The position numbers were made by a program, and so were the translations under genes. Under the pieces are notes generated by a model. That model saw only the letters and a list, made by a program, of their open reading frames with translations. It made no database searches and had not been told where the DNA came from. 64,000 nucleotides of DNA from positions 682,001 to 746,000 of the forward strand of contig JAACJO010000013.1 in the NCBI GenBank assembly GCA_013368445.1, in the 5' to 3' direction. This stretch comes from Leucocoprinus leucothites. Taxonomy: Eukaryota > Basidiomycota > Agaricomycetes > Agaricales > Agaricaceae. This document shows positions 1-11,113 of the stretch, piece by piece. Position 1 is the stretch's first letter. Each line of letters begins with the position of its first letter.

Positions 1-1847
1 GAGTAACAAGAACAAGAAACGCGTTAATCTCAGTACTGCAGCGTCAATACCTTCTGCTTCGACGAACGGTCTTGTTCCTTCGGCTTCTACCACTGCGACG
101 ACTCAACAACAAAGAGCGGCGCCTGCATCGCGGGCGGGTGCGACCAAGAGTCAATTTCCATCTCCGGCTGAGCAACCGTTCGAGCCTTCACACCTACACC
201 GGACAGGAGGGGGAGATTGGACCATGGATGTGGACGCAGAGACACTATCGATGGATTCCGTACCGATATCCTCACTTGACGCGCTAACGCAGAAGAGTAA
301 TAATAAGGATTCGGGCAAGCCAATTTTTGTGAGGAACTTGGGTGGAAACGTGCATAGGGGTGCTGGGGTTGTTAAACCTATTACTACTGGTGGAAGTGGT
401 GGGGAATGGAGAGCGACTGGGGTGGGCGTTGGTGCTGGTGGGAGAGACGCGCAGGATTTGGGGTTGGATGTACCAGCGCTGATGACCTACATCAGCGCGG
501 AAGTTGAGGGGACTGCGAGCGATGTTTTGGAGGTATGGAATTATGAGGATGGTGGTGAGTTTGAGTTCTTGATACTGATACAATTGTTTTCATCGGTAGC
601 TGACTGACCTCATAGCTCACACAAGAGTCACGTTTGCAAGTAATAAAGAAACGCAATGGTTGGATTACGTGCAGTCGCCGGTATTGCTGGCGAAAGCGAC
701 GAATGTGTTTTGTGCCGTTGCGATGCAGGATGGGAGTGTACATGTGTATTCGCCTACTGGTCGACGGTTAGCCTACCCTAACTATCTTTCCCGTCTGGTG
801 TTGACGCTTTTTGTGGGCTATAGGTTATTGCCAACGTTGACTCTGGGTTCACCAGCATCGTACATGGACGCGAACAAACATTGCTTGATGATCGTTACCG
901 TTAATGGGCAGCTCTACTCCTGGTATACTTCTCTCTACCTCACATTCCCCGCAAACTAAGACCACTTCTTTAGGAACGTGAAAACCCAAAAATCGAACTA
1001 TACCCCAATATCCCTCCTCCCACTCCTTACCTCTTCCCCAAACACGCGTCTGACGGGTGTCTCAACGCGCTCCAACGGTGTCCCCATGCTTTCATGTTCT
1101 AATGCCGTCGTATATGCATACGATATCGCTCTTGGCTGTTTCACGAAATTGGCTGATCGGTGGTGGGCGGAGGGATCAGATGCATGGGGATGGAGTCGAC
1201 AGAGGGCGGCAGCTGCAGCTGCGAGTGCTGCTACTGGTGGTGGAAATGGAGGAGGGGGGTTGGTTGCGTATGTGGAGGGATATTGTAATAATACGCCCGT
1301 GGATGCCAATTCTCCAACTGCTGGGTCCTCGAGCGATGCCAACGCCAACTCTGCGGCCAGCGGTGGGGATAAAACGAAGCCACAGTGGTGGGCCGAAGCG
1401 CTTACGCTTGGGCATTTGGAGACGAGGATGTATGCAGCGAAGATGTTAGATAGTCCTGTTGAGTATAAGCAGGCTTTGTTGGCGTATACGAGGAGGATTG
1501 CGGATGAAGGATTTAGGTGGAAGGCGGAGGAGTTGATTAGGGAGTTGTTTGGACCGGTTTATTGGTGCGTTGGACATATGCGTGATTTTCAGTCAGTCGG
1601 CTCACTGGTAGTTTGGTTTTCTAGGCGACCGGGGAGAGATGATGGATGGACACCGACTGTTGCTGGGTTGGGAAAGAGAGATTTGTTGAAGGATGTTTTA
1701 TCGATATTTGGTGCGTTTTTCTCTTGATCTGTCTCTACTTGGTGTGATGCTGATTGGGATGGGGTTGTGGTAGCGCGGAGCAAGACATTGACGAAGTTGG
1801 GTGTGGATTGGCAGGATATGTTGAAGAAGGCTGCTTTGGATGATTAG
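1..1847 (+). CDS. HIR1: HIR1/HIRA histone chaperone subunit, 3' part (5' end outside window)
   Basis: This is the C-terminal part of a HIRA-family subunit of the HIR complex, which deposits H3-H4 independently of replication and represses histone genes in the nucleus. The frame is open from base 2. Introns are read at 555-615, 767-823, 923-973, 1565-1624 and 1711-1773, all GT-AG, and the stop is TAG at 1845-1847. The first part is a Ser/Thr/Ala-rich linker. After it comes the conserved Hira domain: a block around LDYVQSPVLLAKATN, then AVAMQDGSVHVYSPTGRR, SPASYMDANKHCLMIVT and NGQLYSW, and finally a helical end around ETRMYAAKMLDSP and GKRDLLKDVLSIF. The N-terminal WD40 propeller must lie left of base 1. 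The middle has a low-complexity insert rich in Ala and Gly. The family call is firm from these blocks. The exact 3' splice of the first intron is less certain than the others. Confidence 0.88.
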
Positions 1848-2602
1848 TGTTGGGGACGATGAAGGGATTCGGGGGGTGTGGGTGTTGTATTATTGTATGA
1901 TAGAAGTTTTTTTTTGTTTTGATATTATTATGGGGAGGGTTTTTCGTTTCCGAAATTCTGTTGTTTTTAATCCTTTCTGTTCTCGAGGGGGCTGCGTTGT
2001 ATTGGGGAGGGTTGTATTGGTTTGTATTTACTGCCTTGTTTTTTTCCCCTTTGTAATCATGGACTGGGAAAGAATATTTATGGAGATTTTAGATGTCATT
2101 TCTTTCGGCTTGGACTCCCCAAGAGGGATGATTATACATTTCCTTTCTGGGAAGCTGCCCTTAGCCGCCCCGTAAGTTTGTAGCCACCTTTTCCACTAAC
2201 CTCCATCACTCATCACTCATAACCTATCTATGCCCACTGAGTACTGAACCCCGCTAAGTACTGGAGCCCAAATGCCCACATTGGTATTTCGAAAATATGC
2301 TTACGAGTTGTCGGATCCCTGGTTACCACCTTACCGATTCTTCGAGGAGTTTCCAAAGGAACACTCGCAGGGCTCTAGCTTCTAAGCACTCATCGACAGG
2401 TCATGGATGATCATGATTGAATGGATTGTGGAGTGTCGATCGTCAGGGATATGAATGCGAGAGAGAAACTCGAGTCATCGTTGCCGAGAAATGAATTAAG
2501 CTCTGGAAAATGCTCATAAGTGGTTGACCGTATTTTAAGCCATGGTTTTTATCACGTTGGTGTGTTCAGTTGCTTTCTTTTCCCCTTGAAAAAATAGGCA
2601 AA
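1848..2602. other. Intergenic, no gene seen
   Basis: This stretch holds the T-rich 3' flank of HIR1 (poly-T and G-rich tracts up to about 2060) and the upstream region of the first NACHT gene. The open frame near 1840-2175 has no family resemblance and mostly follows the T/G-rich composition. No RNA gene or repeat was recognised. Confidence 0.5.
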
Positions 2603-5043
2603 ATGCAAGGTTAGAGCAGGTTCACTTTGTGGTGGGCGATTTTAACGTGCTGATGTTGTTTCTACGTAGGCATCTCCTCGGGGTTCTTCAATCATGCTCA
2701 CCATTTTACGATTAACAATCCTACTATGATTGATGTGAACTATGATAGTCATTGTTCGTGCTCACTCTCTGTCTGTGTTGATGATCTTGTAAACTGATGT
2801 TTTAAACTTAGCTATGGACTTACTAGCGAGGCACACGATCCCAGGAGCAGAATTCGACTCCTCGGCGCGTGATCCACCGCCCCGCTGTCACCCAGGCACT
2901 CGTCTCGATTTATCCATCCTTCTCCAAACCTGGATCCGTGATGTTGCGCGACATAAAAACTTTGCGTGGTTGTATGGTCCCGCTGGAGTCGGTAAATCAG
3001 CCATTTTACAAACACTCGCGGAAGAATTGTGCGAGGAGGTGTACAGTGACTCTGGAATGGATGTTTTACTAGGCGCTACGCTTTTCTTTTCAAGAGGGTC
3101 GAAGCGCGACGATGCACAACGTGTGGTTCTGACACTCGCCTATCAACTGGCTGTTAAGTTCCCTTCGTATAGAAAGTACGTTGTGGATTTATTGAACAAG
3201 GACCCCAAGTTTGTCGAGAAGTCGTTTGGGGAGCAGTTTAAACGGTTTATCGTCAAGCCTTTTGCGAAGAAAGGCTCGTTGACTGGGTTTGAGGTGGGGA
3301 CGATAGTGATCATTTTGGACGGGCTGGATGAATGTGCTGGAGAGTGGGCACAGAGAGAAATCGTTCTTTCGATTGGGGGATTTGTCCAGCAATACCCGGA
3401 GTCACCGTTGGTGTGGATTATTTCCAGCAGACCGGAGCCATATATTCGTGCTGCGTTTGACTCGAGGGCTGTTTCTTCTGCGTGGATGCGTGTCGAGGTG
3501 CCTGTCAATTCGACTCAGGCGTGTCTAGACGTCGAGCGATACCTGCGGTTCGAATTCGACTCAATTAGGGAGAAGTACCCTTTGGTGTTTGATCTGGATG
3601 AAGGAGAACAGTGGCCTCCGGAAACACAGTTCGTCAAGGTCGCTAAATCGTCATCGGGGCTGTTCCTTTTTGCGACGGTGGCCGCTCGGTACATTGATGA
3701 CGTTAATTATGGCAATCCTATTTCGCAGCTCAAGCAAGTGATAGATGCCATCGACTCTGTACCACAAGCCGACGACGATTTATCTACAGTGGCAACCCCT
3801 TTTGCAGCTCTAGACGCGTTGTATACCCAAATTTTGTCTCAGATTCCTGCATCCGTGTTTCCGATGACGAAGAGAATTCTGGGATGCATTACGAAACCCT
3901 ACCCGACTCTCGGATTTTCCTCGTTTTCCAAAACGTGTAATTGGCTGGGGATGCCTCAAGCTGATGCGTATGGCTCTTTGCAGAAATTGCATGCCGTCGT
4001 TGGTATTCCGAGGCCTGAGGAGAGGGAAAGAGGGATACAGGCATTTCATGTATCGTTTATAGACTATCTGATCGCGCCTGCACGATCGGGATCATTCTAC
4101 CTGGACCCCTTAGGGGTGAAAAACGAACAATTTCGGGCCGCTGCAAGAGTATTGGACGAGACGCACCACACCGGTAAGCAACACCTGTTATTCTTTATTA
4201 TCAGGTATTGAGCGTTTTCTTTAGAAAATGGGGACATTGTGGTTTCTCGCATCGGGCTGTCATGGCCAGCCAAAACACACGAAGATACCTATCGCTTTGA
4301 AATATTCTTGAACGCATTCCAGCTTTTGCTACTTGCAGAACCTGATGTCCTAGATGGTACAGTTTGGAGCGTGTCTAGTCACCGGGCGTCTTTCTTCCGC
4401 AATTTGGACATTGCGGAGGTAATCTCGTCTTCGACGGGGGGATCTGATGAGTCCTATATCTCGCAGTGGCTTGCCCTATGGCCGTTGCTTACGAGTATCC
4501 ATACTTCGGTGAGCTGACGCTTGTAACGTTATTTTCTCGTGATGGGCGACTCACTGGTGAATGTGTGGCAGCCGACTCTATATCGCCTTGAGGAAGATAA
4601 AATGTTCAAATACATTCCTATTTCAACACTGGATCCTAAATATCTTGACTTGACCAAAACGTACATATTCCGAAATGCAAACAGTATAAAAGTTTGGGAT
4701 ACGATTGAATCTCAAGATGAAGAAAGGTCTGCAGTGTTGACTTTATTGAAGAAGGTAAGAATTCCAAAACTATCGCGTTCGGTTTTTATTCACTTACAAA
4801 CGGGACCACTTACAGTTCGGTCCAGTAGTGCTGCCCAATGACGCCTGGATGGTTATTCCTCGATGCCGCGATTCCGAGTGGAAGTCCTCCCTTCGAAATA
4901 ATATCACATCAAATATGAAGGAGACCCCCTCGCAGCTTGCGGTAGTGTATGGGCAAGGTCACAAAGCAAGCGTTTTAATGAGACTCGTTCTCCCCGATGC
5001 CGAATGGCTTGTCTTTAGTTCTTACATAGCATCGAGTAACTGA
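2603..5043 (+). CDS. NACHT-domain STAND NTPase, tandem copy 1 (715 aa)
   Basis: This is a NOD-like receptor-type ATPase. In fungi such proteins are linked to nonself recognition and regulated cell death, but the partner here is unknown. Exons are 2603-2609, 2670-2753, 2812-4173, 4225-4508, 4572-4754 and 4816-5043, and every phase agrees. The tiny first exon (M-Q-G) joins a short N-terminal motif, GFFNHAHHFTINNPTM. Next come the GAEFDSSARDPPPRCHPGTR block, the P-loop GPAGVGKS near residue 86, Walker B VIILDGLDEC near 194 and the sensor block IISSRPEP near 233. The C-terminal 240 residues match the neighbouring gene's. No WD40, TPR or ankyrin repeats are visible, so this is a short-form NLR. 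The model is supported by the next gene, which gives 714 aa with the same intron phases and the same GTTCGT donor after exon 2. The first exon is the least certain part. Confidence 0.85.
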
Positions 5044-5460
5044 TCGTGGCACGTAATTTCTCTGAGGGGAATGTGAGGGGAATATAATACCATTGAGGAG
5101 GATTTACTGCATGCGTGTAACATAGTATATGTACTCACACTGTCTATGAATGGGAGGTTGTGTAGAGTTCGTGGATAACCACCGGCCTGTGTGGCATATC
5201 ACGCCTACCGATCTCCTATGTGTCTCAACCGTTGCCACTCTTGCTAGCCGAATTTAAGGTCTGGTGACGGAACAGATACCCAGAAATAGGTTTCACCCAG
5301 GGCCAAGTATGCCTTATCGAGTAGTAAGGCTGTACAAAGGCTCATAAGTACTGATTGATTAATAAGGCCACCCAGTACCCACGACCACTGTTATCATTCT
5401 TCCTTGAAGCTGTATTAGCGCTCTCAAGAAATGGATACATTTTCTGACTCACGAGCGACC
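5044..5460. other. Intergenic between the NACHT paralogues
   Basis: This is the 3' flank of NACHT copy 1 and the promoter side of copy 2. No coding frame, RNA or clear repeat was recognised. Confidence 0.5.
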
Positions 5461-7876
5461 ATGGCCAGTCGGGGTACTTTGTACTACCAAGGTCAGGCTT
5501 TCCATCAGATGATACTCATTGTATACTTAAGAGTAGGTTTCTAGGCGCACACCCTGGTTTCTTCAACAGTGCCCACCATGTTTCGGTGCAGAACTCGACC
5601 ATGGTAATGGTTGATGGAAATTCACAGAACAATGAGTATTACGGTTCGTGCAATTAACCCAGTCCATGGTACTTGGGATCTGACCATCTCCCCAGTGATC
5701 GAGTCGCTTGCACAGCACACAATTTCCGGCGCTGAATTTGACTCCGCTGCACGTTTCCCACCACCTTCCTGCCATCCAGGCACACGGATCGACATATCTA
5801 TCCATCTTCGGTCCTGGATGAATGGCGGGCATCGTGATAAGCGACTATTATGGCTCAAAGGACCCGCAGGAGTCGGTAAATCAGCCATCATTCAGACGCT
5901 CGCCGAATCTGAGTGTGACTCGACCGATTTCCTTCTGGGTGCTACGCTCTTCTTCTCGCGGCCGAATGGGCGCAATGATCCTCAGCGAGTTTTCCTGTCT
6001 GTTGCGTATCAGCTGGCTGTCCAGCATGCTCTCTATAGGCAATACGTCGCGGAGCTATTCACACGGGACCCTAAACTCGTCGACAAGTCGATCACAGAGC
6101 AGTTCAGGAGGCTTGTCACGAAACCCTTCGCCGAAAAGAAATTGCTTGATGGTTTTCACGGGTCTGTTTTGATCCTCATGGATGGGCTAGATGAATGCAT
6201 GGGCGAATGGGCACAGCGCGAGATTGTTCTGCTTATTGGCCAGTTTGCTCTCCGGTATTCCGCAGTTCCTATCATCTGGGTCATCGCCAGCCGTCCTGAG
6301 CCACATATCCGAGCTGCGTTCGCTTCTGTCTCTACGGTGTCTGCGGAATTGGAAGTAGCTACGGACTCTACTCAAGGTCGCTCAGATGTCAAAAAATACC
6401 TCCGAGATGAGTTCGACTTGATCAAGAAGAAATATCCCGCATCGTTCTCTTCGTCTCTGAAAAAGTGGCCAACAGACGTGCAATTTGCAAAGATCGTATT
6501 GAGTGCTTCTGGCCTGTTTATTTTTGCGTCGACAATAATTCGTTTCGTTGATGACCTGGCCTATGGAAACCCCGTCTCCCGTCTGCAACGTGTTCTGGAC
6601 GTCATAGACAGCGATTCTCAGACCGAAGCCTCAGGCGGTCCCTTTTCTATCCTTGATGCCCTCTACACAGACATTATGACTTCAATCCCCGTCGAAATAC
6701 TTCCGATTACGAGGAATTTGCTGACATTCATCCTCCCGGTGATGATCAACCGCCCTCCATTCGTTATGATCTGTAATTGGCTTGGTTTGAGTCAAGCGGA
6801 CGCTTACGGGGCCCTCTACAGACTCTACGCTGTTCTGAATATTCCTCTGCCTGATGCGGAAAGGGAGGATCTTCGCGTTTTTCATACCTCTTTTGTGGAC
6901 TATCTCGTGTCTCAATCTCGAGCCAGGCGTTTTTGGATGGATAAGCACGAGGCTGGAAGGCTGATACTTCGCTCCAGCTTACGCGTGCTTGTTGAATCAC
7001 ATAACCAAGGTAAGACTTCGGGGTGTTCTAGCAGAGTCATCTCTAACCCAGTTTGACTTCCAGCTGAAGGTCGCATCCGGATTTCTCAAATCCCGTTATC
7101 GTGGCGGGTAGTAGAATCCGAAGACACCCGAACTCGTGAAGACCTCTTCTGGAGTTCGTTATACCAAGTACTTATCGTCAAACATGATATTCTCGACGAA
7201 GAGTCACGCATGGCATTTGAAGAAATTGCTCCCTTTTTTGACGACCTGGATTTGGGGATCATTGATTCTACGCTTAACGTCGAGACGACTTGGGATTTCC
7301 TAGACGCCTATCACCATTCAGTACGTATTCAGTTACCCAAGTATGACAGCTGTAGCCAACGACTATTCATTTCTAGGTCTTTCTCCCCGATCTCTTACGC
7401 CACAAGGCTCTTCAGTTCGTTCCGATGCAGGCTCTAGACATCGATTGTATCGATTTTAGCAAGCTCCGAATTGTATGTGTCACGAAAGACCCGTGTGCAG
7501 TCGATACAGTGGTAGGTAAACCAGGGAACACCTCCGGCTGCCCGCTTCCTGATGTAGTGGTCCTTCTAAAGGAGGTATGTGGTTGACTGGTGATCTCCAT
7601 TGCCTGCGACCCCTAATCCCGGATTGATAGTTTTGGAAACACTTGACGCTTGCTAATAAAGTTTCCTCTAGTGTTAAAGCAGTGTTCATTCCGAATGCGT
7701 GGAGTAGCAACTCCGACTGGAGGGCTTTCATGTATAATAGCATCCAGGGCGCTTTAAAGTCTACTCCAGCGCAGTCTGCGGTTTTGTATGGAAAACCTGA
7801 TAGAAGATGGACGCTTCTTCAGGTGGAAAACGAGGATGATAATTGGCTGTGCTTTGCTCCTTACGAGCAAAATTAA
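5461..7876 (+). CDS. NACHT-domain STAND NTPase, tandem copy 2 (714 aa)
   Basis: This is a tandem paralogue of the preceding gene. Exons are 5461-5491, 5545-5643, 5696-7009, 7064-7320, 7377-7574 and 7631-7876, again giving one continuous frame. The N-terminus reads MASRGTLYYQ and runs into the shared motif GFFNSAHHVSVQNSTM. It is followed by GAEFDSAARFPPPSCHPGTR, the P-loop GPAGVGKS near residue 98, Walker B LILMDGLDEC near 200 and IASRPEPHIR. The conserved tail ends in the pattern DDNWLCFAPY, matching DAEWLVFSSY in copy 1. The first donor (GTCAGG) is weak, so the first ten residues are tentative. Starting at the ATG at 5611 would translate the second intron and lose the conserved N-terminal motif, so it was not chosen. 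The role is inferred from the family only: an ATP-driven signalling switch in the cytosol. Confidence 0.85.
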
Positions 7877-7983
7877 CGAGCCGTTGTTATACATACAAAT
7901 CCGCAATGTTATATTCTACACCTAAGGCCCTCTCGTTGGCATGTTTATCCATTGAACCAGTATCCTTCCCCAGGTCGCCAGTA

Positions 7984-9462
7984 CTATGAGGCATGTCCCT
8001 GCAGATTCTCCAATACACTCGCCAACCTTTCCTTCCTCAACGGAATCCACAAAACCTCACCACCACTCCCAGAAGCACCCTGCGCCGACACAATAAGCCC
8101 ATGGTCCCTATATTCACCCAGAAGCGCGCGAAGTGCCGTGTCGTTCGTTGCAATAAAATCAGCACGAGCTAGGTTGAACAGCGCATCATAGCCTATCGCT
8201 GTAGCCTGTAGATCCACTACCACGTTCGCGCCCGCACCGCCGCTGCCGAGTTCTTCAATGGCATCTAATTGCCTTTTACCCAGAAGTATGAATAATTTTT
8301 GAGCTTTCTGAGTAACGGAGGCCAGGATATGTAAGGCAGCCGTTTCGGACATGTTGGTAACACCTCCGCCTGGGAGAGACGCGGAGGGGTTGAGGGTAGA
8401 TGGAAGGGTGGAAGCGAAATCGGCTTTTTTACGTGGACCGCCACCGTGTGCGGATGTGAGAGAAGTACGGTCGATGTAGGTTAATTCGAAGTCGTATGGG
8501 GAGAGAGTGGTTAGGTCGTGGTAGAGCCAGGAGAAGCCCCTGGATGGTGTTGCGTTTATTGTGGAAGTGGACGATGGTGGGGAAGATGAAGGCGACCTGG
8601 AAGGTGAAGGTGAAGGTATAGAAGGAGAGAAAGGTTTGCGGGTGGAGCATTCGGATGAGGACCAGATGAGCGGTGCGTTGATGTGGTCTATGGAGGCGAT
8701 GATGTGAATGTTGGTTGTGAGAGCGAGAAGAGAGAGGATAGATTTGGCTCGAGGAGCGCGAAGGGCCGGAGAGTCGATGTTGTGGATTATGATGTATAGG
8801 TGAGGAGGTCGTTTAGCGTTCGCGGATGAGAGGGAGGAGAAAAAATCAGATATCCGTTGAGCTTGTTTCTCGGGAGTCAAGGACAAGGTACCGAGATCTA
8901 AAATGTCCGGTATGTTCTCGAGTTGACTGAGCAAATCCTTGATGGTGAAATCGGGTTGAAAGCCATTCGCAATAACGACATGGCCCTTCTTGGAACAAAA
9001 GTCTTTGGCGAATTGATTGAGAAGTTGGCGCTTGGATCCATAGCCATAGCAAAGAATATTGAACCCTTCTTCAAGCTCAACGAGAAATTGCGAAAATAGT
9101 TTACTGTAGATAGCAGGCGTAGTGATAATCGCCTGAGGTGTTTTGAGTCTAGGGCGTGCAGAAGCGATAGCATCATTATACTCCTCTGCAGATAAAGGGA
9201 GAACAAGATTCGTAAAGACGTTGGAAGAGGTTTGAGTGCGTGAGGAAGTGTAGGCAAAGTAGGCGTCGAAGGAGGTTTGCACGATGATGTTGGATGAGCT
9301 GTAGGCTTTGCCTTTGCCCTTGCCTTTGGAAGGCGAGGTTGTTGGTAGCTCGTCCTGCTCAGAATCATCCTCAGAATGATCTGATTCTTCTTGAATGTCG
9401 TTATCTTCTGAGCTTTCGGAGTCCTGTGCTTCTGAATGCTGACGTTTAAGCCGTGGAGGCAT
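7984..9462 (-). CDS. ORC2: Origin recognition complex subunit 2 (492 aa)
   Basis: This encodes ORC2, part of the six-subunit complex that marks replication origins and loads MCM helicase with Cdc6 and Cdt1. The single exon starts at MPPRLKRQHSEAQ (ATG at 9462). An in-frame Met 11 codons upstream was not used because the region between shows no conservation. The N-terminus is acidic and Ser-rich. The core carries the typical ORC2 blocks LFSQFLVELEEGFNILCYGY, GSKRQLLNQF, IANGFQPDFTIKDLL, HLYIIIHNIDSPALR, IHIIASIDHINAPLIW and SWLYHDLTTLSPY. The C-terminal winged-helix part includes TNDTALRALLGEYRDHGLI and VLWIPLRKERLASVLE. ORC2 lacks a working Walker A, and none is seen. The gene converges on NACHT copy 2 with about 107 bp between the stops, and diverges from the next gene across a promoter with two ACGCGT boxes. 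Confidence 0.93.
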   Translation of the reverse strand: MPPRLKRQHSEAQDSESSEDNDIQEESDHSEDDSEQDELPTTSPSKGKGKGKAYSSSNIIVQTSFDAYFAYTSSRTQTSSNVFTNLVLPLSAEEYNDAIASARPRLKTPQAIITTPAIYSKLFSQFLVELEEGFNILCYGYGSKRQLLNQFAKDFCSKKGHVVIANGFQPDFTIKDLLSQLENIPDILDLGTLSLTPEKQAQRISDFFSSLSSANAKRPPHLYIIIHNIDSPALRAPRAKSILSLLALTTNIHIIASIDHINAPLIWSSSECSTRKPFSPSIPSPSPSRSPSSSPPSSTSTINATPSRGFSWLYHDLTTLSPYDFELTYIDRTSLTSAHGGGPRKKADFASTLPSTLNPSASLPGGGVTNMSETAALHILASVTQKAQKLFILLGKRQLDAIEELGSGGAGANVVVDLQATAIGYDALFNLARADFIATNDTALRALLGEYRDHGLIVSAQGASGSGGEVLWIPLRKERLASVLENLQGHAS

Positions 9463-9812
9463 TGTCAGGTAATGTAGAGAGTCGAAGCGGCACATCAGGG
9501 CACAATTGTCAATAGGCTTTCAATCATTATTTGGCTAAGGCGACGATACCAAATAACGCGTCTTTTCTCCCTTCTTTTTGGGAGAAATCGGAGAACCCAC
9601 TTGGAGAGTGGTCGGGCACTCAATTTACGCGTCTGATTTTATTTTGTTCGATTAACTACCTTCATGTTGGAGGCGCATGGGAAGACGGAGGTTATAACAA
9701 AATACTAAATAGTACATCCAACAAATAGACTGCTGATGTAAGCACGAATTTCGTCTTGAGCTTGACGCCGAAGTACATTCCGTCAGTTCCACCATCCAGC
9801 TCTCCTCCCGCT
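9463..9812. promoter_or_regulatory. Divergent promoter with two ACGCGT (MCB-like) boxes
   Basis: This 350-bp gap separates the ORC2 start from the start of the 226-aa gene. ACGCGT occurs at 9556-9561 and 9627-9632, both as ACGCGTCT on the plus strand and 71 bp apart. In yeasts this MluI cell-cycle box is bound by MBF (Mbp1-Swi6 type) to drive G1/S genes, which include replication genes. That it acts so here is inference. Confidence 0.55.
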
Positions 9813-10602
9813 ATGAGCGTTCTTGTCAAAGGTACTCTTGCTCAAACTCATGCTGTACGAGAAGGAATCAAGATAGTCCGCGGTCTCTTCAAGCAACATG
9901 ACTTCAGGCAGGGAGTCTCGACTGCAGACCTCTACAAGCTCGCTGCCGAAGTTCCCCCTCCGCAAGGCTTTAAAGGCGACCCTCGGTTAGTTGAGGGGTC
10001 TGGTGGAATCAAAGGAATAGTGCTACCACCGAATAATGACCATCCTATTCGCTCCAAAGTGTGGGTGCAGAAGTCTCTGGAACTTCTACACACTCACCCA
10101 TTCTATACAGGTTTCTGAAACGTACCATCCTGCCAGCACTGGTAGGGTGCGGAGAAATTAAAAAAGTGGGCGTAAATAGGGAAATCACTGCACCCGTCCT
10201 GAAGCGCAAGAAGGGCAGGGTCATGACCCGAGCCACGACTGAGAGTGCAAGTGCCTCTCCTGAAAATCCCATCACCGTTAAAGCATGGGTCTGGAGACCG
10301 GTAACAGAGGAGGAGAGGTTCGTTTACGAGGTGCATGAAGAGGACAAGTTTCTTTACACCCGCCCTCCTGTACAGGCTGAAGACATCTCGCACCTCAACA
10401 AACGGAGACAAAGGTCTCGCGAAGAATCGAAACCCCGACTCTTCCACGACAAAGCAAGCATAGACCATGGTGAGTAACCCCGGAACGATGATTCTTTAGT
10501 GGGCAACCATGCTGATTGATGGAACCAGAGGCTGTGAAGAAGCATCAACAAGAGTATGACAGAAGAAAAGTCGAGGAAAGGAAACTTTACGTGTCTTGTT
10601 AA
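9813..10602 (+). CDS. Unknown conserved-looking basic protein (226 aa)
   Basis: I do not recognise this family. Exons are 9813-10060, 10111-10469 and 10529-10602, with GTGGGT and GTGAGT donors and consistent phase. The start is the ATG of MSVLVKGTLAQTHAVREGI. The protein is basic overall, with no signal peptide or membrane span. The first half looks helical, with GLFKQHDFRQGVSTADLY and PPPQGFKGDP, then FLKRTILPALVGCGEIKKVG. That could be a small winged-helix or mitochondrial-ribosome-like fold, but this is only an impression. The tail is rich in Lys, Arg and Glu and probably forms a long charged helix. It shares the ACGCGT-bearing divergent promoter with ORC2, so cell-cycle co-expression is possible. 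Frame and splicing are good. Function is open. Confidence 0.72.
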
Positions 10603-11113
10603 CACCCCGCTCTCTCTATTATCCCCTATCTCGACATTTACCGTTGGCCGTGCGATATAATATAATTCCGTATATTTAAGAACCTCTTCCGGTGCGACGC
10701 GAAAGAACCCGCATAATATGGTCTTGCTCGTATTCCATACGTCGGTCCCCCAATTCCATTGGTTGATTCGGTCCTCAATCCTCCGGGATGTTCTTTCTCT
10801 TGGTTTTGGGTACTTCGGGCTAAGCATTACTCGTAGGTCGTTCTGAAGCCCAAAACCTTCTATGTTTTTTTTTTTCTGATTCTGATTCTCGTATGTGAGT
10901 TCTCCCTGGGGTTAGTGGTAAACTTAGCTCGCAGCAGGATCGCAGGGCGTCGGACACATGACTACTTCGCACATGTCGAATCAGCCCTAAAATAACTCCA
11001 AGTAGCCCAGCTTGCATAGACGCTCTCATGCTGATATAAGTCTGGTAGGTAGAGCCCATCACCCTTCTAACCGACTTGACTAATACTCTCTTTCCGACAG
11101 TCTACGCTTAACT
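10603..11113. other. Intergenic, no gene seen
   Basis: This is the 3' flank of the 226-aa gene and the upstream region of the hydrolase gene. It has a 13-nt T run near 10865. Short antisense frames here show no family features. Confidence 0.5.

Noticed and set aside
1840..2175. 111-codon open frame after HIR1
   Set aside because: It overlaps the HIR1 stop and follows a T/G-rich 3' flank; the translation looks compositional.
5611..5695. ATG at 5611 as start of NACHT copy 2
   Set aside because: It reads through an intron; splicing at 5644-5695 restores the N-terminal motif shared with copy 1.
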